From positions 1-64,000 of the forward strand of contig UCJU01000006.1 of NCBI GenBank assembly GCA_900472925.1: a DNA stretch of 64,000 bases, given 5' to 3'. The DNA comes from Hyphomicrobiales bacterium (GTDB lineage Bacteria; Pseudomonadota; Alphaproteobacteria; Rhizobiales; Rhizobiaceae). Both the position numbers and the translations under genes were made by a program. Shown here in pieces: positions 54,121-63,588 of the stretch (positions within the stretch are counted from its first letter, which is position 1; the number at the start of each line of letters is the position of its first letter). The notes below the pieces were generated by a model. That model saw only the letters and a list, made by a program, of their open reading frames with translations. It made no database searches and was not told the DNA's origin.

Positions 54121-55581
54121 TTATCCCTTCCAGAACAGTGGCATCAACAACACGAGAACTGTCAAAATCTCCAAACGGCCGAGCAGCATCATCAGTGATA
54201 GCAGGTAAAGGGCAGGGTCTTTGATGGTGGAGAAGTTGCCCGCAGGGCCGATGATGGGGCCGAGGCCGGGGCCGACATTGGCGAGCGACGTGGCGACCGC
54301 AGAGGTTGCGGTCAGGAAGTCGTAGCCCATTGCGCTCATGGCGAGGCTGCCGCCGATCCATAGCGCTATGAAGCAGCTCAGGAACAGAAACACGTTGCGG
54401 ATGGTTTCGGCGTCCACGACCTGGGCGCCATAGCGAACGGAATAGACGGCGTCGGGGTAGAGCAGCTTTTTCAAACCGGTTTTCACGACGTTGTAGACGA
54501 TGACGAAGCGGTAGGCCTTGATGCCACCGGCGGTGGAGCCGGAACAGCCGCCCATGAAAGTCGCGAAAAACGCCACGACAATAACGAAAGGCCCCCAGAG
54601 CGTATAGTCATCGCTGGCGAAGCCACCGGTCGAGAGGATCGACGTCATGTTGAAGAAGGAATGGCTGAGCGCAACATCGAGCGATACGCCATTCGTGACG
54701 TGGTGATAGATGCCGACGGCAAGCGAGATCGCGCAGAGATAACCGATGAACACGCGTATCTGCTGGTCGTGCAGAATGTCCATGCGCCCGCGCAAAGCCA
54801 GCAGGATCATGACGGAGAAGGGCAGGCTGCCGAGAATGAGGAAGAATGTCGCGATCCACAGCAGCGCGGCATTATCACCGAAGAAGGCAAAGGATGCGTC
54901 GTGGGTGGAAAAGCCGCCGGTTGCGACGGCTGACATGGCATGATTCAGCGCATCGAAATGCGTCATACCTGCGAAATCGAACGCAATGGTGCAGGCGAGC
55001 GTCATGACCACGTAAATCCCGACGAATGCCTTGGTGAAACTGGCCAGCCGCGCGAAAGGCCGGTCATTGGCGGTATCTGACGATTCCATGCGGAAGAATG
55101 TCATGCCGCCGACGCGCAGCAGCGGCAGAATGAAGAGACCGAGCGCAACGATACCGATGCCGCCGAGCCAGCAGAGCAGCGACCGCCAGATGAGAATGCC
55201 CTGCGGTGCCTTATCCAGCCCGGAAATCGCGGTGGAGCCGGTGGTCGTGATGGCGGATACGGATTCGAACATGGCTTGCCCGAAACTCAGGTTGAGTTCC
55301 GAGAGATAGAGCGGCACGGCGCCGATCAGCGAGAAGACCAGCCACAGCACATTGACCAGGAGGAAGCCGAACCGTCTATTGAAGGTGGGCATCGGTGCGC
55401 GCGTGGCGAAGGCGCACGCCAGCGCCAGCCCACCGCACATGAAGCCGGATATGGCAAACACCGCCCAGTCACTATTGCCATAATAGAGATCTGTCATGGC
55501 GGGAATGAACATCGCCGTCGCCATGTAGAGCCCGAATATCGAAGCGATATAGAGGACCGCGCGCAGAAGGTTGCTGTTCAA
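54121..55581 (-). CDS. trkH: TrkH/KtrB family potassium transporter
   Basis: A 486-aa inner-membrane K+ transporter. Four pore loops are visible: VSAITTTGSTAISG, MSAVATGGFSTHD, TSILSTGGFASDD and ATSAVATSLANVGPG, each with a filter Gly or equivalent. About 10 hydrophobic helices fit TrkH. TrkA-type regulatory subunits are not encoded nearby. The start is TTG at 55581, supported by AAGG nine bases upstream and by the first helix, which begins at LLRAVLYIAS. It is divergent from ilvA. Confidence 0.92.
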   Translation of the reverse strand: MNSNLLRAVLYIASIFGLYMATAMFIPAMTDLYYGNSDWAVFAISGFMCGGLALACAFATRAPMPTFNRRFGFLLVNVLWLVFSLIGAVPLYLSELNLSFGQAMFESVSAITTTGSTAISGLDKAPQGILIWRSLLCWLGGIGIVALGLFILPLLRVGGMTFFRMESSDTANDRPFARLASFTKAFVGIYVVMTLACTIAFDFAGMTHFDALNHAMSAVATGGFSTHDASFAFFGDNAALLWIATFFLILGSLPFSVMILLALRGRMDILHDQQIRVFIGYLCAISLAVGIYHHVTNGVSLDVALSHSFFNMTSILSTGGFASDDYTLWGPFVIVVAFFATFMGGCSGSTAGGIKAYRFVIVYNVVKTGLKKLLYPDAVYSVRYGAQVVDAETIRNVFLFLSCFIALWIGGSLAMSAMGYDFLTATSAVATSLANVGPGLGPIIGPAGNFSTIKDPALYLLSLMMLLGRLEILTVLVLLMPLFWKG

Positions 55582-55694
55582 TAAATGGAACCTTGATCGA
55601 GTGAAGCGTACCGCAGTTGCGCAAAGAGTCTTTGTGTCGGGCCTTTTCCTATGGCATAGCGGGTGCCATCTTGAAATTCAATGGATTGAAAATC

Positions 55695-56945
55695 GTGGAT
55701 AAATTGCTTGTAGAAGCCGCACGGCGGGAAGTTCGGGAATTGTTTCCCGAAACGCCGTTGCAGTTGAATGAACATCTGAGCCGCCGGTATGGAGCCGAGA
55801 TTTGGCTGAAGCGTGAAGACCTCACGCCGGTTCGTTCCTACAAGATTAGAGGCGCGTTTAACTTTCTGCGCAAGGCCGTTTCCACCACTGGCAAGGAGAA
55901 GATTTTCGTCTGCGCATCCGCTGGCAATCACGCCCAGGGCTTTGCCTTCGCCTGCCGCCACTTCGGTGTGCATGGCGTCGTGTTCATGCCGGTGACGACC
56001 CCGCAGCAGAAGATCGACAAGACCCGCATCTTTGGCGGTGAGTTCATCAAGATCAAACTGGTGGGCGATATTTTCGACCAGTGCTATGCGGCTGCCCGCG
56101 CTTACGTGGAAGAAACCGACGCCTATTTGGTGCCGCCTTTCGACCACAAGGACATCATTGAGGGGCAGGCGACTGTTGCTGCCGAAATCATTGACCAGTT
56201 GCCGGATGATAAGGCCCCCGATCTGGTGATCATGCCGGTTGGCGGCGGTGGACTGTCTGCCGGGCTCACAGGCTTTTTTGCGGACAAGGTTGCGAGTGGC
56301 AACTTCATTTTTTGCGAGCCGTCGGGTGCGCCAAGTTTGAAGACGAGCCTTACGGAGGGCAGGGCCGTCACGCTCTCCAAGATCGATAATTTCGTCGATG
56401 GTGCCGCAGTGGCGCGTATCGGAGATCTGAATTTCGAGGCGTTGAAGCATTTTCCGCCGGAGCAGGTTCAGCTCATTGCTGAAAATGCGATCTGCGTGAC
56501 GATCATCGATATGCTCAATCTGGAAGGCGTGGTGCTCGAGCCTGCCGGTGCGCTGTCAATTGCAGCGCTTGAGGAGTTGGGTCGTGAACGGCTGGAAGGC
56601 AAGCGCGTGGTTTGCGTCGTCTCCGGTGGTAATTTCGACTTCGACCGACTGCCGGATGTGAAAGAGCGTGCCATGCGTTATGCTGGCGTGAAGAAATATT
56701 TCATTCTGCGCCTGCCGCAGCGTCCAGGTGCCTTGCGCGATTTCCTCAATCTTCTTGGACCCGATGATGACGTTGCGCGTTTTGAGTATCTGAAGAAGTC
56801 CGCACGCAACTTCGGCTCGATTCTGATCGGTATCGAAACCACGGAACCTCAAAATTTCCAGGGGTTGTTCGAGCGGTTCGAAGCCGCCGGTCTGGGTTAC
56901 GAGGACATCACCGAAAACGACATCCTCGCCAATCTGATCATCTGA
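55695..56945 (+). CDS. ilvA: Threonine ammonia-lyase (biosynthetic)
   Basis: The product (416 aa) deaminates threonine to 2-oxobutyrate, the entry to isoleucine synthesis. The PLP Lys is in VRSYKIRGAFN (about residue 55), SAGNHAQGFAFAC (about 80) and VGGGGLSAGL (about 185) bind PLP. A single ACT-like regulatory domain (KKYFILRLPQRPGALRDFL) lies at about 335-416, giving the shorter form. The start is GTG at 55695, just before DKLLVEAARREVRELFP. It is divergent from trkH. Confidence 0.94.
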   Translation: MDKLLVEAARREVRELFPETPLQLNEHLSRRYGAEIWLKREDLTPVRSYKIRGAFNFLRKAVSTTGKEKIFVCASAGNHAQGFAFACRHFGVHGVVFMPVTTPQQKIDKTRIFGGEFIKIKLVGDIFDQCYAAARAYVEETDAYLVPPFDHKDIIEGQATVAAEIIDQLPDDKAPDLVIMPVGGGGLSAGLTGFFADKVASGNFIFCEPSGAPSLKTSLTEGRAVTLSKIDNFVDGAAVARIGDLNFEALKHFPPEQVQLIAENAICVTIIDMLNLEGVVLEPAGALSIAALEELGRERLEGKRVVCVVSGGNFDFDRLPDVKERAMRYAGVKKYFILRLPQRPGALRDFLNLLGPDDDVARFEYLKKSARNFGSILIGIETTEPQNFQGLFERFEAAGLGYEDITENDILANLII

Positions 56946-56975
56946 TTTCGGACAAGACAACAGGACGGTAAAACA

Positions 56976-57284
56976 ATGGCTTCATTCTTCTCGAAACTCT
57001 TTTCCGGCTTCGGCTCCGCATCCGATGACGCTCCTAAAAAAGCAGAAACGTCGGAAGCGCATCCCTACAAGGATTTCGTGATCTTTGCGACGCCGTTGAA
57101 AGAGGGAAGCCAATTCCGTCTGGCCGGGCGCATCGAAAAAAAGGTGGGCGAGGAAACGCTTGCGCATGAATTCGTGCGGGCCGACGTGTTTACCAACATG
57201 GACGACGCCGTCGAATGCACAGTTCGCAAAGCGAAACTGATCATCGACCAGAGCGGGGCTTCGCTGTTCAGCGACAAAAAATAA
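56976..57284 (+). CDS. HlyU-like protein
   Basis: A 102-aa protein with the HlyU domain (ARM-like small fold named for a Vibrio haemolysin regulator). MASFFSKLFSGFGSASDD opens, and DFVIFATPLKEGSQFRLAGRIEKKV and DAVECTVRKAKLIIDQSG form the core. It follows ilvA by 30 bases on the same strand. There is no direct evidence that it binds DNA in rhizobia; the family name is the only basis for a regulatory role. Confidence 0.85.
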   Translation: MASFFSKLFSGFGSASDDAPKKAETSEAHPYKDFVIFATPLKEGSQFRLAGRIEKKVGEETLAHEFVRADVFTNMDDAVECTVRKAKLIIDQSGASLFSDKK

Positions 57285-57309
57285 CGGCCGCGAGAACCTC
57301 GCAGCCGTT
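57276..57309 (-). terminator. Terminator of azoR (minus strand)
   Basis: AACGGC (57283-57288) pairs with GCCGTT (57304-57309), with an inner GCGAG/CTCGC stem. Read on the minus strand it is followed by TATTTTTT. It overlaps the last codons of the hlyU-like gene and lies 45 bases past the azoR stop. Confidence 0.75.
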
Positions 57310-57324
57310 AAGAGAAGGATGAAG

Positions 57325-57351
57325 GCGGCGCTTTGAAAGCGCCGCTTTTTT
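57325..57351 (+). terminator. Terminator after the hlyU-like gene
   Basis: GCGGCGCTTT (57325-57334) and AAAGCGCCGC (57336-57345) pair and are followed by six T. It ends just before the azoR stop codon. Confidence 0.88.
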
Positions 57352-57353
57352 CA

Positions 57354-57968
57354 TTAGGCAGCCTTGGCCAGCTCTTCGACCTTGGCATTTGCAGACGCAA
57401 TGGCCTTTTCGGCAGCTTCCGGACCAAAGGCCAGGCCTTCGATGCGAACGACTTCAACGTCGGTCATGCCCATGAAGCCAAGAACGCTCTTCAGGTAGGG
57501 AACAGCGTGTTCCAGAGGCGCTGCTGGGCCTTCCGAGTAAACGCCGGCAGACGACAGAACGATGTAGACCTTCTTGCCGGTTGCAAGGCCAACAGGACCG
57601 GATTCGGTGTAGGTGAAGGTCAGGCCAGCGCGGGCGACCACGTCGATCCAGGACTTGAGGCCGGAGTAGATGTTGAAGTTGATGAGGCCCGTGCCGATCA
57701 CGATGGTGTCGGCTGCAAGCAGTTCTGCTACACGCTCGTCAGAATTCTTGGCCGCTGCAGCTTCTTCAGCGTTGCGGTCAGCCGGTGCCTTGCGGATGGC
57801 GGATGTGGTGACGGTGTCGAGATGCGGGATCGGGTTCTGGCCGAGATCGAGATGCGTGATCGTGCCGTTCGTCTGTGCCTGAAGCTTGGCGGCAAGCTCG
57901 CCAGCGAACTTGTTCGACAATGATTCTTCAGCGCGTGGGCTCGAGGTAATCAGGAGAATCTTCGACAT
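57354..57968 (-). CDS. azoR: FMN-dependent NADH-azoreductase
   Basis: The product (204 aa) is a flavodoxin-fold quinone/azo reductase of the AzoR family, acting as an NADH-dependent two-electron reductase. SPRAEESLSNKFAGEL (about 10-25) binds FMN phosphate, and NFNIYSGLKSWIDVVARAGLTFTY (about 96-119) is the family active-site strip. The start at 57968 is chosen by family; the frame is open to 57989. It is divergent from a LysR-type gene 136 bases away, which probably controls it. Confidence 0.93.
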   Translation of the reverse strand: MSKILLITSSPRAEESLSNKFAGELAAKLQAQTNGTITHLDLGQNPIPHLDTVTTSAIRKAPADRNAEEAAAAKNSDERVAELLAADTIVIGTGLINFNIYSGLKSWIDVVARAGLTFTYTESGPVGLATGKKVYIVLSSAGVYSEGPAAPLEHAVPYLKSVLGFMGMTDVEVVRIEGLAFGPEAAEKAIASANAKVEELAKAA

Positions 57969-58104
57969 TTGAAATATCCTTTTTTTCAACTCTAGGCGTT
58001 CAGACGGGCAGAGCGGCCCGATGGTTGCCGTTTATATCATTCAATGTTGTCATCTAGAAAACTGTGATAATCTTGAAGTGACCTATCGATGAAGTGGATG
58101 GACG

Positions 58105-59073
58105 ATGGAAGCTAATCCTACCCTGGACCAGTTGCAGGTGTTTTTGAGTGTTGCCGAAACCGGCAGCTTCTCTGCTGCTTCAAGAGCTTTGAACCGGGCG
58201 CAATCGGTCGTCAGTTACACGATTGCCAATCTCGAAGCACAGCTTGAAGTAACGCTGTTCGAGAGAAATGGCGTGCGCCAGCCGAAACTGACGGCAGAAG
58301 GTGCTGCGATGCTGGAACATGCCCGGCGCATCGTCGCCGGGCTTCAGGATATGCGCGCCCGGGCAAAGGGATTGAAGCAGGGGCTGGAAGCGGAGGTCAA
58401 TCTCGCCATCAGCACCATGGTACCTGCCGAGGCCGTGGTTTTCGTTTTGCGTAATTTCAGGGACCATTTTCCCACCGTCTCCCTCAATCTGAATGTGGGG
58501 GAGCTTGGCATGGTCATGGATATGGTGCTGAACCGTAAGGCAGGCATCGGTATTGGCGGCGCGATGTTCCATCAGGATGATGGTTTGATCATCGACAAGG
58601 TTGGCCATTCCTTCATGGTGCCCGTCGCTGCCGCCGACCATCCGCTTGCTTTGCTGGATCGACCTTTGACACTCGCGGATGTCCGCGAAGAGGTGCAGCT
58701 AGTCGTGACAGACGCATCCGGGTTGACCAAAGGCCGGGATTTCAATGTTTTATCGTACAAAAAATGGCGCGTGAGTGACATCACGACCAAATATCAGCTC
58801 ATCAGGGGCGGGCTGGGCTGGGGTGGTCTTCCGGCATCGGTCGTTCGCAACGACATTATCAACGGCGTGTTGAAGGCGCTAAAACTGGATGCATATGAAG
58901 GCGGAGAGTATGGGCTCTACGCCCTGCGCAAGTCCGACACACCAGCGGGCCCAGCGGCGCAGTGGTTGATCGATGCGTTCCATCAATGCCTGTCGCAGTG
59001 CCCGAACCACAAGAATTTCCTGGCGGATTTCGAACCGGGCCATGATGCAGTGCTACGGGATGCAGCAGAGTAA
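58105..59073 (+). CDS. LysR family regulator divergent from azoR
   Basis: A 322-aa LysR-type regulator. The N-terminal helix-turn-helix (DQLQVFLSVAETGSFSAASRALNRAQSVVSYTIANLEAQL, about 8-47) is followed by the linker helix and a ligand-binding domain (about 90-305). The intergenic region with azoR has ATC-N10-GAT (58052-58067), a LysR-type half-site pair. Control of azoR by a quinone or oxidant is inferred from this pairing. Confidence 0.9.
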   Translation: MEANPTLDQLQVFLSVAETGSFSAASRALNRAQSVVSYTIANLEAQLEVTLFERNGVRQPKLTAEGAAMLEHARRIVAGLQDMRARAKGLKQGLEAEVNLAISTMVPAEAVVFVLRNFRDHFPTVSLNLNVGELGMVMDMVLNRKAGIGIGGAMFHQDDGLIIDKVGHSFMVPVAAADHPLALLDRPLTLADVREEVQLVVTDASGLTKGRDFNVLSYKKWRVSDITTKYQLIRGGLGWGGLPASVVRNDIINGVLKALKLDAYEGGEYGLYALRKSDTPAGPAAQWLIDAFHQCLSQCPNHKNFLADFEPGHDAVLRDAAE

Positions 59074-59101
59074 GACGATAACACTCTGATCTCTATAAAA
59101 T

Positions 59102-59124
59102 CCGTACCGTACCGAACCGTACTG
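59102..59124. promoter_or_regulatory. ACCGTAC motif cluster upstream of ilvD
   Basis: The stretch contains CCGTACCGTAC (59102-59112), identical to 20194-20204 before the TetR-type gene, and ACCGTACTGT (59116-59125), one mismatch from the palindrome ACCGTACGGT there. ACCGTACCGAA at 59106-59116 is identical to 23365-23375. It lies 122-145 bases before the ilvD ATG. This is a candidate binding site of the TetR-type regulator; inferred. Confidence 0.6.
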
Positions 59125-59246
59125 TTTTGCTGCAAGGTGACAGTGACAGGCAGCTGGCTTTCGCGTAGAAAGCTTTCAAAAGCGAAGGTGTGAGCAGACT
59201 GCATCGCGCACGCGCCTTCATATGGAAAACATCGAGGAATAAGCCC

Positions 59247-61082
59247 ATGCCAGTTTATCGCTCTAGAACGACAACCCACGGCCGCAACATGGCCGGTGCG
59301 CGTGGCCTTTGGCGCGCGACCGGCATGAAAGACGGCGATTTTGGCAAGCCGATCATCGCAGTCGTCAACTCTTTCACACAGTTCGTCCCGGGCCACGTCC
59401 ATCTGAAGGATCTCGGTCAGTTGGTGGCGCGCGAAATCGAAGCCGCTGGCGGCGTTGCCAAGGAATTCAACACCATCGCAGTCGATGACGGCATCGCCAT
59501 GGGTCACGATGGCATGCTCTACTCGCTGCCATCGCGTGAGATCATTTCCGACTCTGTCGAATACATGGTCAATGCGCACTGTGCAGATGCGATGGTGTGC
59601 ATTTCCAACTGCGACAAGATCACCCCCGGCATGCTGAGTGCCGCCATGCGCCTCAACATCCCTGCCGTTTTCGTGTCGGGCGGTCCGATGGAAGCGGGCA
59701 AAGTTGTGCTGCACGGCAAAACCGTTGCGCTCGATCTCGTGGACGCGATGGTTGCGGCTGCCGATGACAAGATGACCGATGAGGAAGTGGACACCATCGA
59801 GCGTGCCGCATGTCCGACCTGCGGATCGTGCTCCGGCATGTTCACGGCCAATTCGATGAACTGTTTGACGGAAGCTCTGGGTCTGGCCTTGCCCGGCAAC
59901 GGTTCCACGCTTGCCACCCACTCGGATCGCAAGCGCCTGTTCGTTGAGGCCGGCCATCTGATCGTCGATCTGGCGCGGCGCCATTACGAGCAGGATGATT
60001 ACACCATCCTGCCACGTTCTATTGCCACAAAGGCCGCGTTCGAAAACGCGATTGCACTCGATATCGCCATGGGTGGTTCCACCAACACCGTGCTGCATAT
60101 TCTGGCGGCCGCGCACGAAGGCGATGTCGATTTTACGATGGAAGACATCGACCGGATGTCGCGCCGCGTGCCATGCCTCTCCAAGGTCGCGCCTGCCAAG
60201 AGTGACGTGCACATGGAAGACGTTCACCGCGCAGGCGGCATCATGCGTATTTTGGGCGAACTGGAACGCGGCGGATTGATCAATACGGATTGCTACACCG
60301 TCCACGAAGCGACCCTCGGCGACGCCATCAACCGTTGGGACATCACCCGCACCAACAGCGAAAGCGTGCGTCAGTTCTTCAAGGCTGCCCCTGGCGGCGT
60401 ACCGACGCAGGTTGCCTTCAGCCAGTCCTCGCGGTGGGACGAGCTGGATACGGACAGTGAAAACGGCGTTATCCGCTCGGTTGAAAAGCCGTTCTCAAAG
60501 GATGGCGGTCTGGCCGTTCTTTACGGCAACATCGCGCTGGACGGTTGCATCGTGAAGACTGCAGGTGTGGACGAATCCATTCTGAAATTCAACGGCACCG
60601 CCGTTGTCTACGAAAGCCAGGACGCAGCCGTGAAGGGTATTCTGTCCAACGACGTCAAGGCTGGCGATGTCGTCGTCATCAGATATGAAGGCCCTAAGGG
60701 CGGCCCCGGCATGCAGGAAATGCTGTATCCGACCAGCTATCTGAAATCCAAGGGTCTCGGCAAAGCCTGCGCGCTGATTACCGATGGTCGCTTCTCCGGC
60801 GGCACCTCCGGCCTCTCCATTGGCCACGCTTCCCCGGAAGCCGCCCAAGGCGGTGCCATCGGCCTCGTGCGTCAGGGTGACACCATCGAGATCGACATTC
60901 CGAACCGGACGATCAACCTCAAGGTTTCAGATGCGGAACTCGCAGCACGCCGCGCAGAGCAGGACCAGTTAGGCTGGAAGCCAGCAGAGCAGCGCAAGCG
61001 CAATGTCACGACGGCACTGAAGGCTTATGCGGCGTTTGCTTCGAGTGCGGATAAAGGCGCTGTTCGCATTTTGCCAGAATAA
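59247..61082 (+). CDS. ilvD: Dihydroxy-acid dehydratase
   Basis: The product (611 aa) dehydrates the dihydroxy acids to the 2-oxo acids, the third common step of Val and Ile synthesis. The [Fe-S] cluster Cys are in [12 protein letters not shown] (about 119-130) and [17 protein letters not shown] (about 191-207). The lysine ligand region and [19 protein letters not shown] (near residue 515) are typical of the family. The start at 59247 ([12 protein letters not shown]) is preferred; a longer in-frame start at 59190 adds 19 unrelated residues. Confidence 0.97.
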   Translation: MPVYRSRTTTHGRNMAGARGLWRATGMKDGDFGKPIIAVVNSFTQFVPGHVHLKDLGQLVAREIEAAGGVAKEFNTIAVDDGIAMGHDGMLYSLPSREIISDSVEYMVNAHCADAMVCISNCDKITPGMLSAAMRLNIPAVFVSGGPMEAGKVVLHGKTVALDLVDAMVAAADDKMTDEEVDTIERAACPTCGSCSGMFTANSMNCLTEALGLALPGNGSTLATHSDRKRLFVEAGHLIVDLARRHYEQDDYTILPRSIATKAAFENAIALDIAMGGSTNTVLHILAAAHEGDVDFTMEDIDRMSRRVPCLSKVAPAKSDVHMEDVHRAGGIMRILGELERGGLINTDCYTVHEATLGDAINRWDITRTNSESVRQFFKAAPGGVPTQVAFSQSSRWDELDTDSENGVIRSVEKPFSKDGGLAVLYGNIALDGCIVKTAGVDESILKFNGTAVVYESQDAAVKGILSNDVKAGDVVVIRYEGPKGGPGMQEMLYPTSYLKSKGLGKACALITDGRFSGGTSGLSIGHASPEAAQGGAIGLVRQGDTIEIDIPNRTINLKVSDAELAARRAEQDQLGWKPAEQRKRNVTTALKAYAAFASSADKGAVRILPE

Positions 61083-61089
61083 GTCTCAA

Positions 61090-61134
61090 CACTCGACGTT
61101 ATCCTCGGGACCAACCCGAGGATAACGTCGAGTG
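61090..61134. repeat. Perfect 20-bp-stem palindrome between ilvD and a GNAT gene
   Basis: CACTCGACGTTATCCTCGGG (61090-61109), loop ACCAA, and its exact reverse complement (61115-61134) form a 20-bp hairpin between two convergent genes. Its centre CCTCGGG-N5-CCCGAGG is the core shared with the repeats at 18636, 22107 and 24777, which have shorter arms. Confidence 0.9.
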
Positions 61135-61149
61135 GAGCAGTTCGCGCTC

Positions 61150-61671
61150 TTACGCCGAATGATTTTTCAACTCGTAACGTCTCAGCGACACCACCTTTTT
61201 TCGCTGTACGCAGAATGACTGCGCTCTCCCGACGTTTGTGAATCGAAGCTTCTCCATCAGACGACAAGATGCCCTGTTATCGCAGATGGGGTTGGCCTGA
61301 AGCTTTGTCATTTTCATTTCCGTAAAGGCATGGTCGATGACCAGCCTCGCGGCTTCTTCGCCGTAACCTTTGCCCCAAGCGATTCGACCCACCCAAAGCC
61401 CGAATTCTCCGGCAAGGCCGATGAGACCGATGAGTTGGCCGTTATCGATGGCCCAAACCGGCAGGCTCTTCTGTTGAAAGCGCCGTATTCTGTCTCGCGC
61501 ATTTTCGACGGTGAACGGATAGACGGTTCGAAGGAGGTTTCGCAGCAACAGCGGATCGCTGGTAATGCGTGCCAATGCAGGCGCATCAGCCATGCCGAAG
61601 GGCCGGAGGATGAGGCGGTCCGACACCAATCGCGGCACGGTTCTATCTGTTTGTCGCATGGATCGCAGCAT
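61150..61671 (-). CDS. GNAT family N-acetyltransferase (RimJ/RimL-like)
   Basis: A protein of about 173 aa. LVSDRLILRPFGMADAPALARI opens the GNAT fold, WAIDNGQLIGLIGLAGEFGLWV is the central strand pair, and WGKGYGEEAARLVIDHAFTEMKM is the acetyl-CoA-binding loop and helix, with NRASCRLMEKLRF after it. ATG at 61671 is chosen; TTG 61686 and ATG 61659 are possible in frame. This is the third RimJ/RimL-like GNAT in the window. The substrate is unknown. Confidence 0.83.
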   Translation of the reverse strand: MLRSMRQTDRTVPRLVSDRLILRPFGMADAPALARITSDPLLLRNLLRTVYPFTVENARDRIRRFQQKSLPVWAIDNGQLIGLIGLAGEFGLWVGRIAWGKGYGEEAARLVIDHAFTEMKMTKLQANPICDNRASCRLMEKLRFTNVGRAQSFCVQRKKVVSLRRYELKNHSA

Positions 61672-61771
61672 GTCCCATGCGGGCAATTATGCCAACTGTA
61701 ACTTTTACACCGGAACTGCTGTTCCTTCAGCACGTTGGCTGACCAGTGATGACGTAAGAACTGGAAAACAC

Positions 61772-62449
61772 ATGAAGCGCGCAATCGTAACAGGCGGAGC
61801 TGGATTGATCGGAGCAGGAATTATCGAGACACTTCTCGATCAAGGCTGGGCCGTTGCATCCTTCGATATCAATGAGAGCAAGACGGGTGCGCAGTATATT
61901 CATTGTGATGTCGGTAATGAGCCCTCTGTCGCGGAGGCCTTCGCGCAGCTTGGCTGGAGCGGGCTGGAGCTTCTCGTCAACAATGCCGGTATCGCCGGGC
62001 CGAACAATGGTTCGATCCACGAGCTGTCGCTGGCTGACTGGCGAAGGGTGACGGATAGCCATTTGACCGGGGCTTTTCTGATGACGCGGTCCGCGGTTCC
62101 TCTGATGGGTGAGGGTGCCAGCATCGTCAACATTGTTTCGACGCGGGCCTTCATGTCGGAGCCGGAGACCGAGGCCTACGCGGCATCCAAGGGCGGGCTG
62201 GTGGCGCTGACACATGCGTTGGCCGTCAGCCTTGGGCCAAAGATACGGGTGAATGCGATTGCGCCGGGCTGGATAACCAACGAGACGGATTTGCGCAAAG
62301 AAGATCATGATCAACATCCGGTTGGCCGGGTCGGTCGCCCGAAGGACATTGCCGATGCTGTTGTTTATCTCGCCAGCGCTGGCTTCATGACCGGGCAGGT
62401 TATGGTGCTTGACGGTGGCATGACAAAGAAGATGATTTACGAAGAATAG
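61772..62449 (+). CDS. Short-chain dehydrogenase/reductase
   Basis: A 225-aa NAD(P)-dependent oxidoreductase of the classical SDR family. The cofactor motif is VTGGAGLIGAGII (about residues 6-18), NNAGIAG at about 69-75, the catalytic Ser in IVNIVSTRAFMS (about 123) and the YxxxK pair in EAYAASKGGL (about 135-144). IRVNAIAPGWITNE and the C-terminal VLDGGMTKKM are typical. The frame is open back to 61565, but ATG 61772 begins the standard fold. The substrate is unknown. Confidence 0.9.
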   Translation: MKRAIVTGGAGLIGAGIIETLLDQGWAVASFDINESKTGAQYIHCDVGNEPSVAEAFAQLGWSGLELLVNNAGIAGPNNGSIHELSLADWRRVTDSHLTGAFLMTRSAVPLMGEGASIVNIVSTRAFMSEPETEAYAASKGGLVALTHALAVSLGPKIRVNAIAPGWITNETDLRKEDHDQHPVGRVGRPKDIADAVVYLASAGFMTGQVMVLDGGMTKKMIYEE

Positions 62450-62595
62450 CCGTTAGAAAACGATTCAAGGCGTTGCCTAACCGAGTCAAACAAACATGTT
62501 AAGCCCTTGTTCGCTTGTACTTTGTCGCCGCTGGGCGAGGTCACAAACGAGTGACAGGCCTTCTGCCGGTTTCGAAAGTTACTACCTTAGGCACC

Positions 62596-63588
62596 ATGAA
62601 ACGCCGCACAGCACTTGCCCTCATCGCCTCACTCCCACTTGCTTCAGTCGTTCGGGCGCAAACGCGCGATGGCGTGTCGAAGCTGATCGAAAATGCCGAT
62701 GCGCTGGATAGCCTGAAGACGGTCATTGTTACCATCGATGGCAAGGAAGTCGCCAGCCGTGCCTATCACGGCGCATCATTGAACGGCTCGACCAATATAA
62801 AGTCCGCCTCGAAATCCATCATCTCCGCTTTGGTGGGCATAGCGATAGACCGGAAAATCCTGGAGAGTGTCGATCAGCCGATATCATCCGTTCTTCGGAC
62901 AGATTTTCCGGCCAAGCCCGATCCGCGCCTTGAACGTATCACCATCGGCAACCTGCTCTCGATGCAATCCGGTCTGGAGCGCATGTCAGGTCCGAATTAT
63001 GGACGTTGGGTTTCCAGCGGAAACTGGGTGCGCATGGCGCTCGGTTCCGGGTTTGCGGGAGAGCCGGGTGGTGGGATGCTCTATTCCACGGGGTCCACAC
63101 ATTTACTGTCGGCCATTCTGACCAAGGCATCCGGCAAATCGACATTGGCCTTGGCGCGTGACTGGTTCTCACCACTGGATGGCTTTTCCATCGGCTCCTG
63201 GGAGCGCGATCCGCAGGGCATTTATCTTGGCGGCAACCAGATGGCGATGACAGCGCGTTCGTTGCTTGCCTTTGGCGAACTCTATCGCCGCGGCGGGGTG
63301 GCACCGAATGGGAAGCGTATTGTGTCGCAGAGCTGGGTCGACCAGTCTTGGACACAGCGAACCAACTCCGTCTTCAACGGCGATGGTTATGGATATTGCT
63401 GGTTCATCAAGGATATGGCGGGCGAGACGGTGTATTACGCCTGGGGCTATGGCGGGCAGATGCTCTACATCGTGCCTTCGAGGAAGGTGTCTGTCGTGAT
63501 GACGTCGCGTGAGGATGCTCCATCAGCCCGCACCGGATACAGGGACCAGTTACACGGGCTGATGGCTGGAATCATTTCAGCAGTTTAG
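62596..63588 (+). CDS. Exported serine beta-lactamase-fold hydrolase
   Basis: A 330-aa protein with a signal peptide (MKRRTALALIASLPLASVVR, cleavage near AQT) and a class C beta-lactamase/esterase fold. The nucleophile Ser-x-x-Lys is in IKSASKSIISALVG (about residues 72-80, SASK), the Tyr-x-Ser motif is in GMLYSTGSTHLL (about 162), and a glycine-rich C-terminal YYAWGYGGQMLYIV (about 285) replaces the Lys-Thr-Gly box. Its natural substrate may be a peptide or ester; antibiotic resistance cannot be assumed. Confidence 0.86.
   Translation: MKRRTALALIASLPLASVVRAQTRDGVSKLIENADALDSLKTVIVTIDGKEVASRAYHGASLNGSTNIKSASKSIISALVGIAIDRKILESVDQPISSVLRTDFPAKPDPRLERITIGNLLSMQSGLERMSGPNYGRWVSSGNWVRMALGSGFAGEPGGGMLYSTGSTHLLSAILTKASGKSTLALARDWFSPLDGFSIGSWERDPQGIYLGGNQMAMTARSLLAFGELYRRGGVAPNGKRIVSQSWVDQSWTQRTNSVFNGDGYGYCWFIKDMAGETVYYAWGYGGQMLYIVPSRKVSVVMTSREDAPSARTGYRDQLHGLMAGIISAV

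Noticed and set aside
62596..63588. Antibiotic-resistance beta-lactamase
   Set aside because: The fold is shared with esterases and peptidases, and the KTG box is replaced; resistance cannot be claimed from the sequence.
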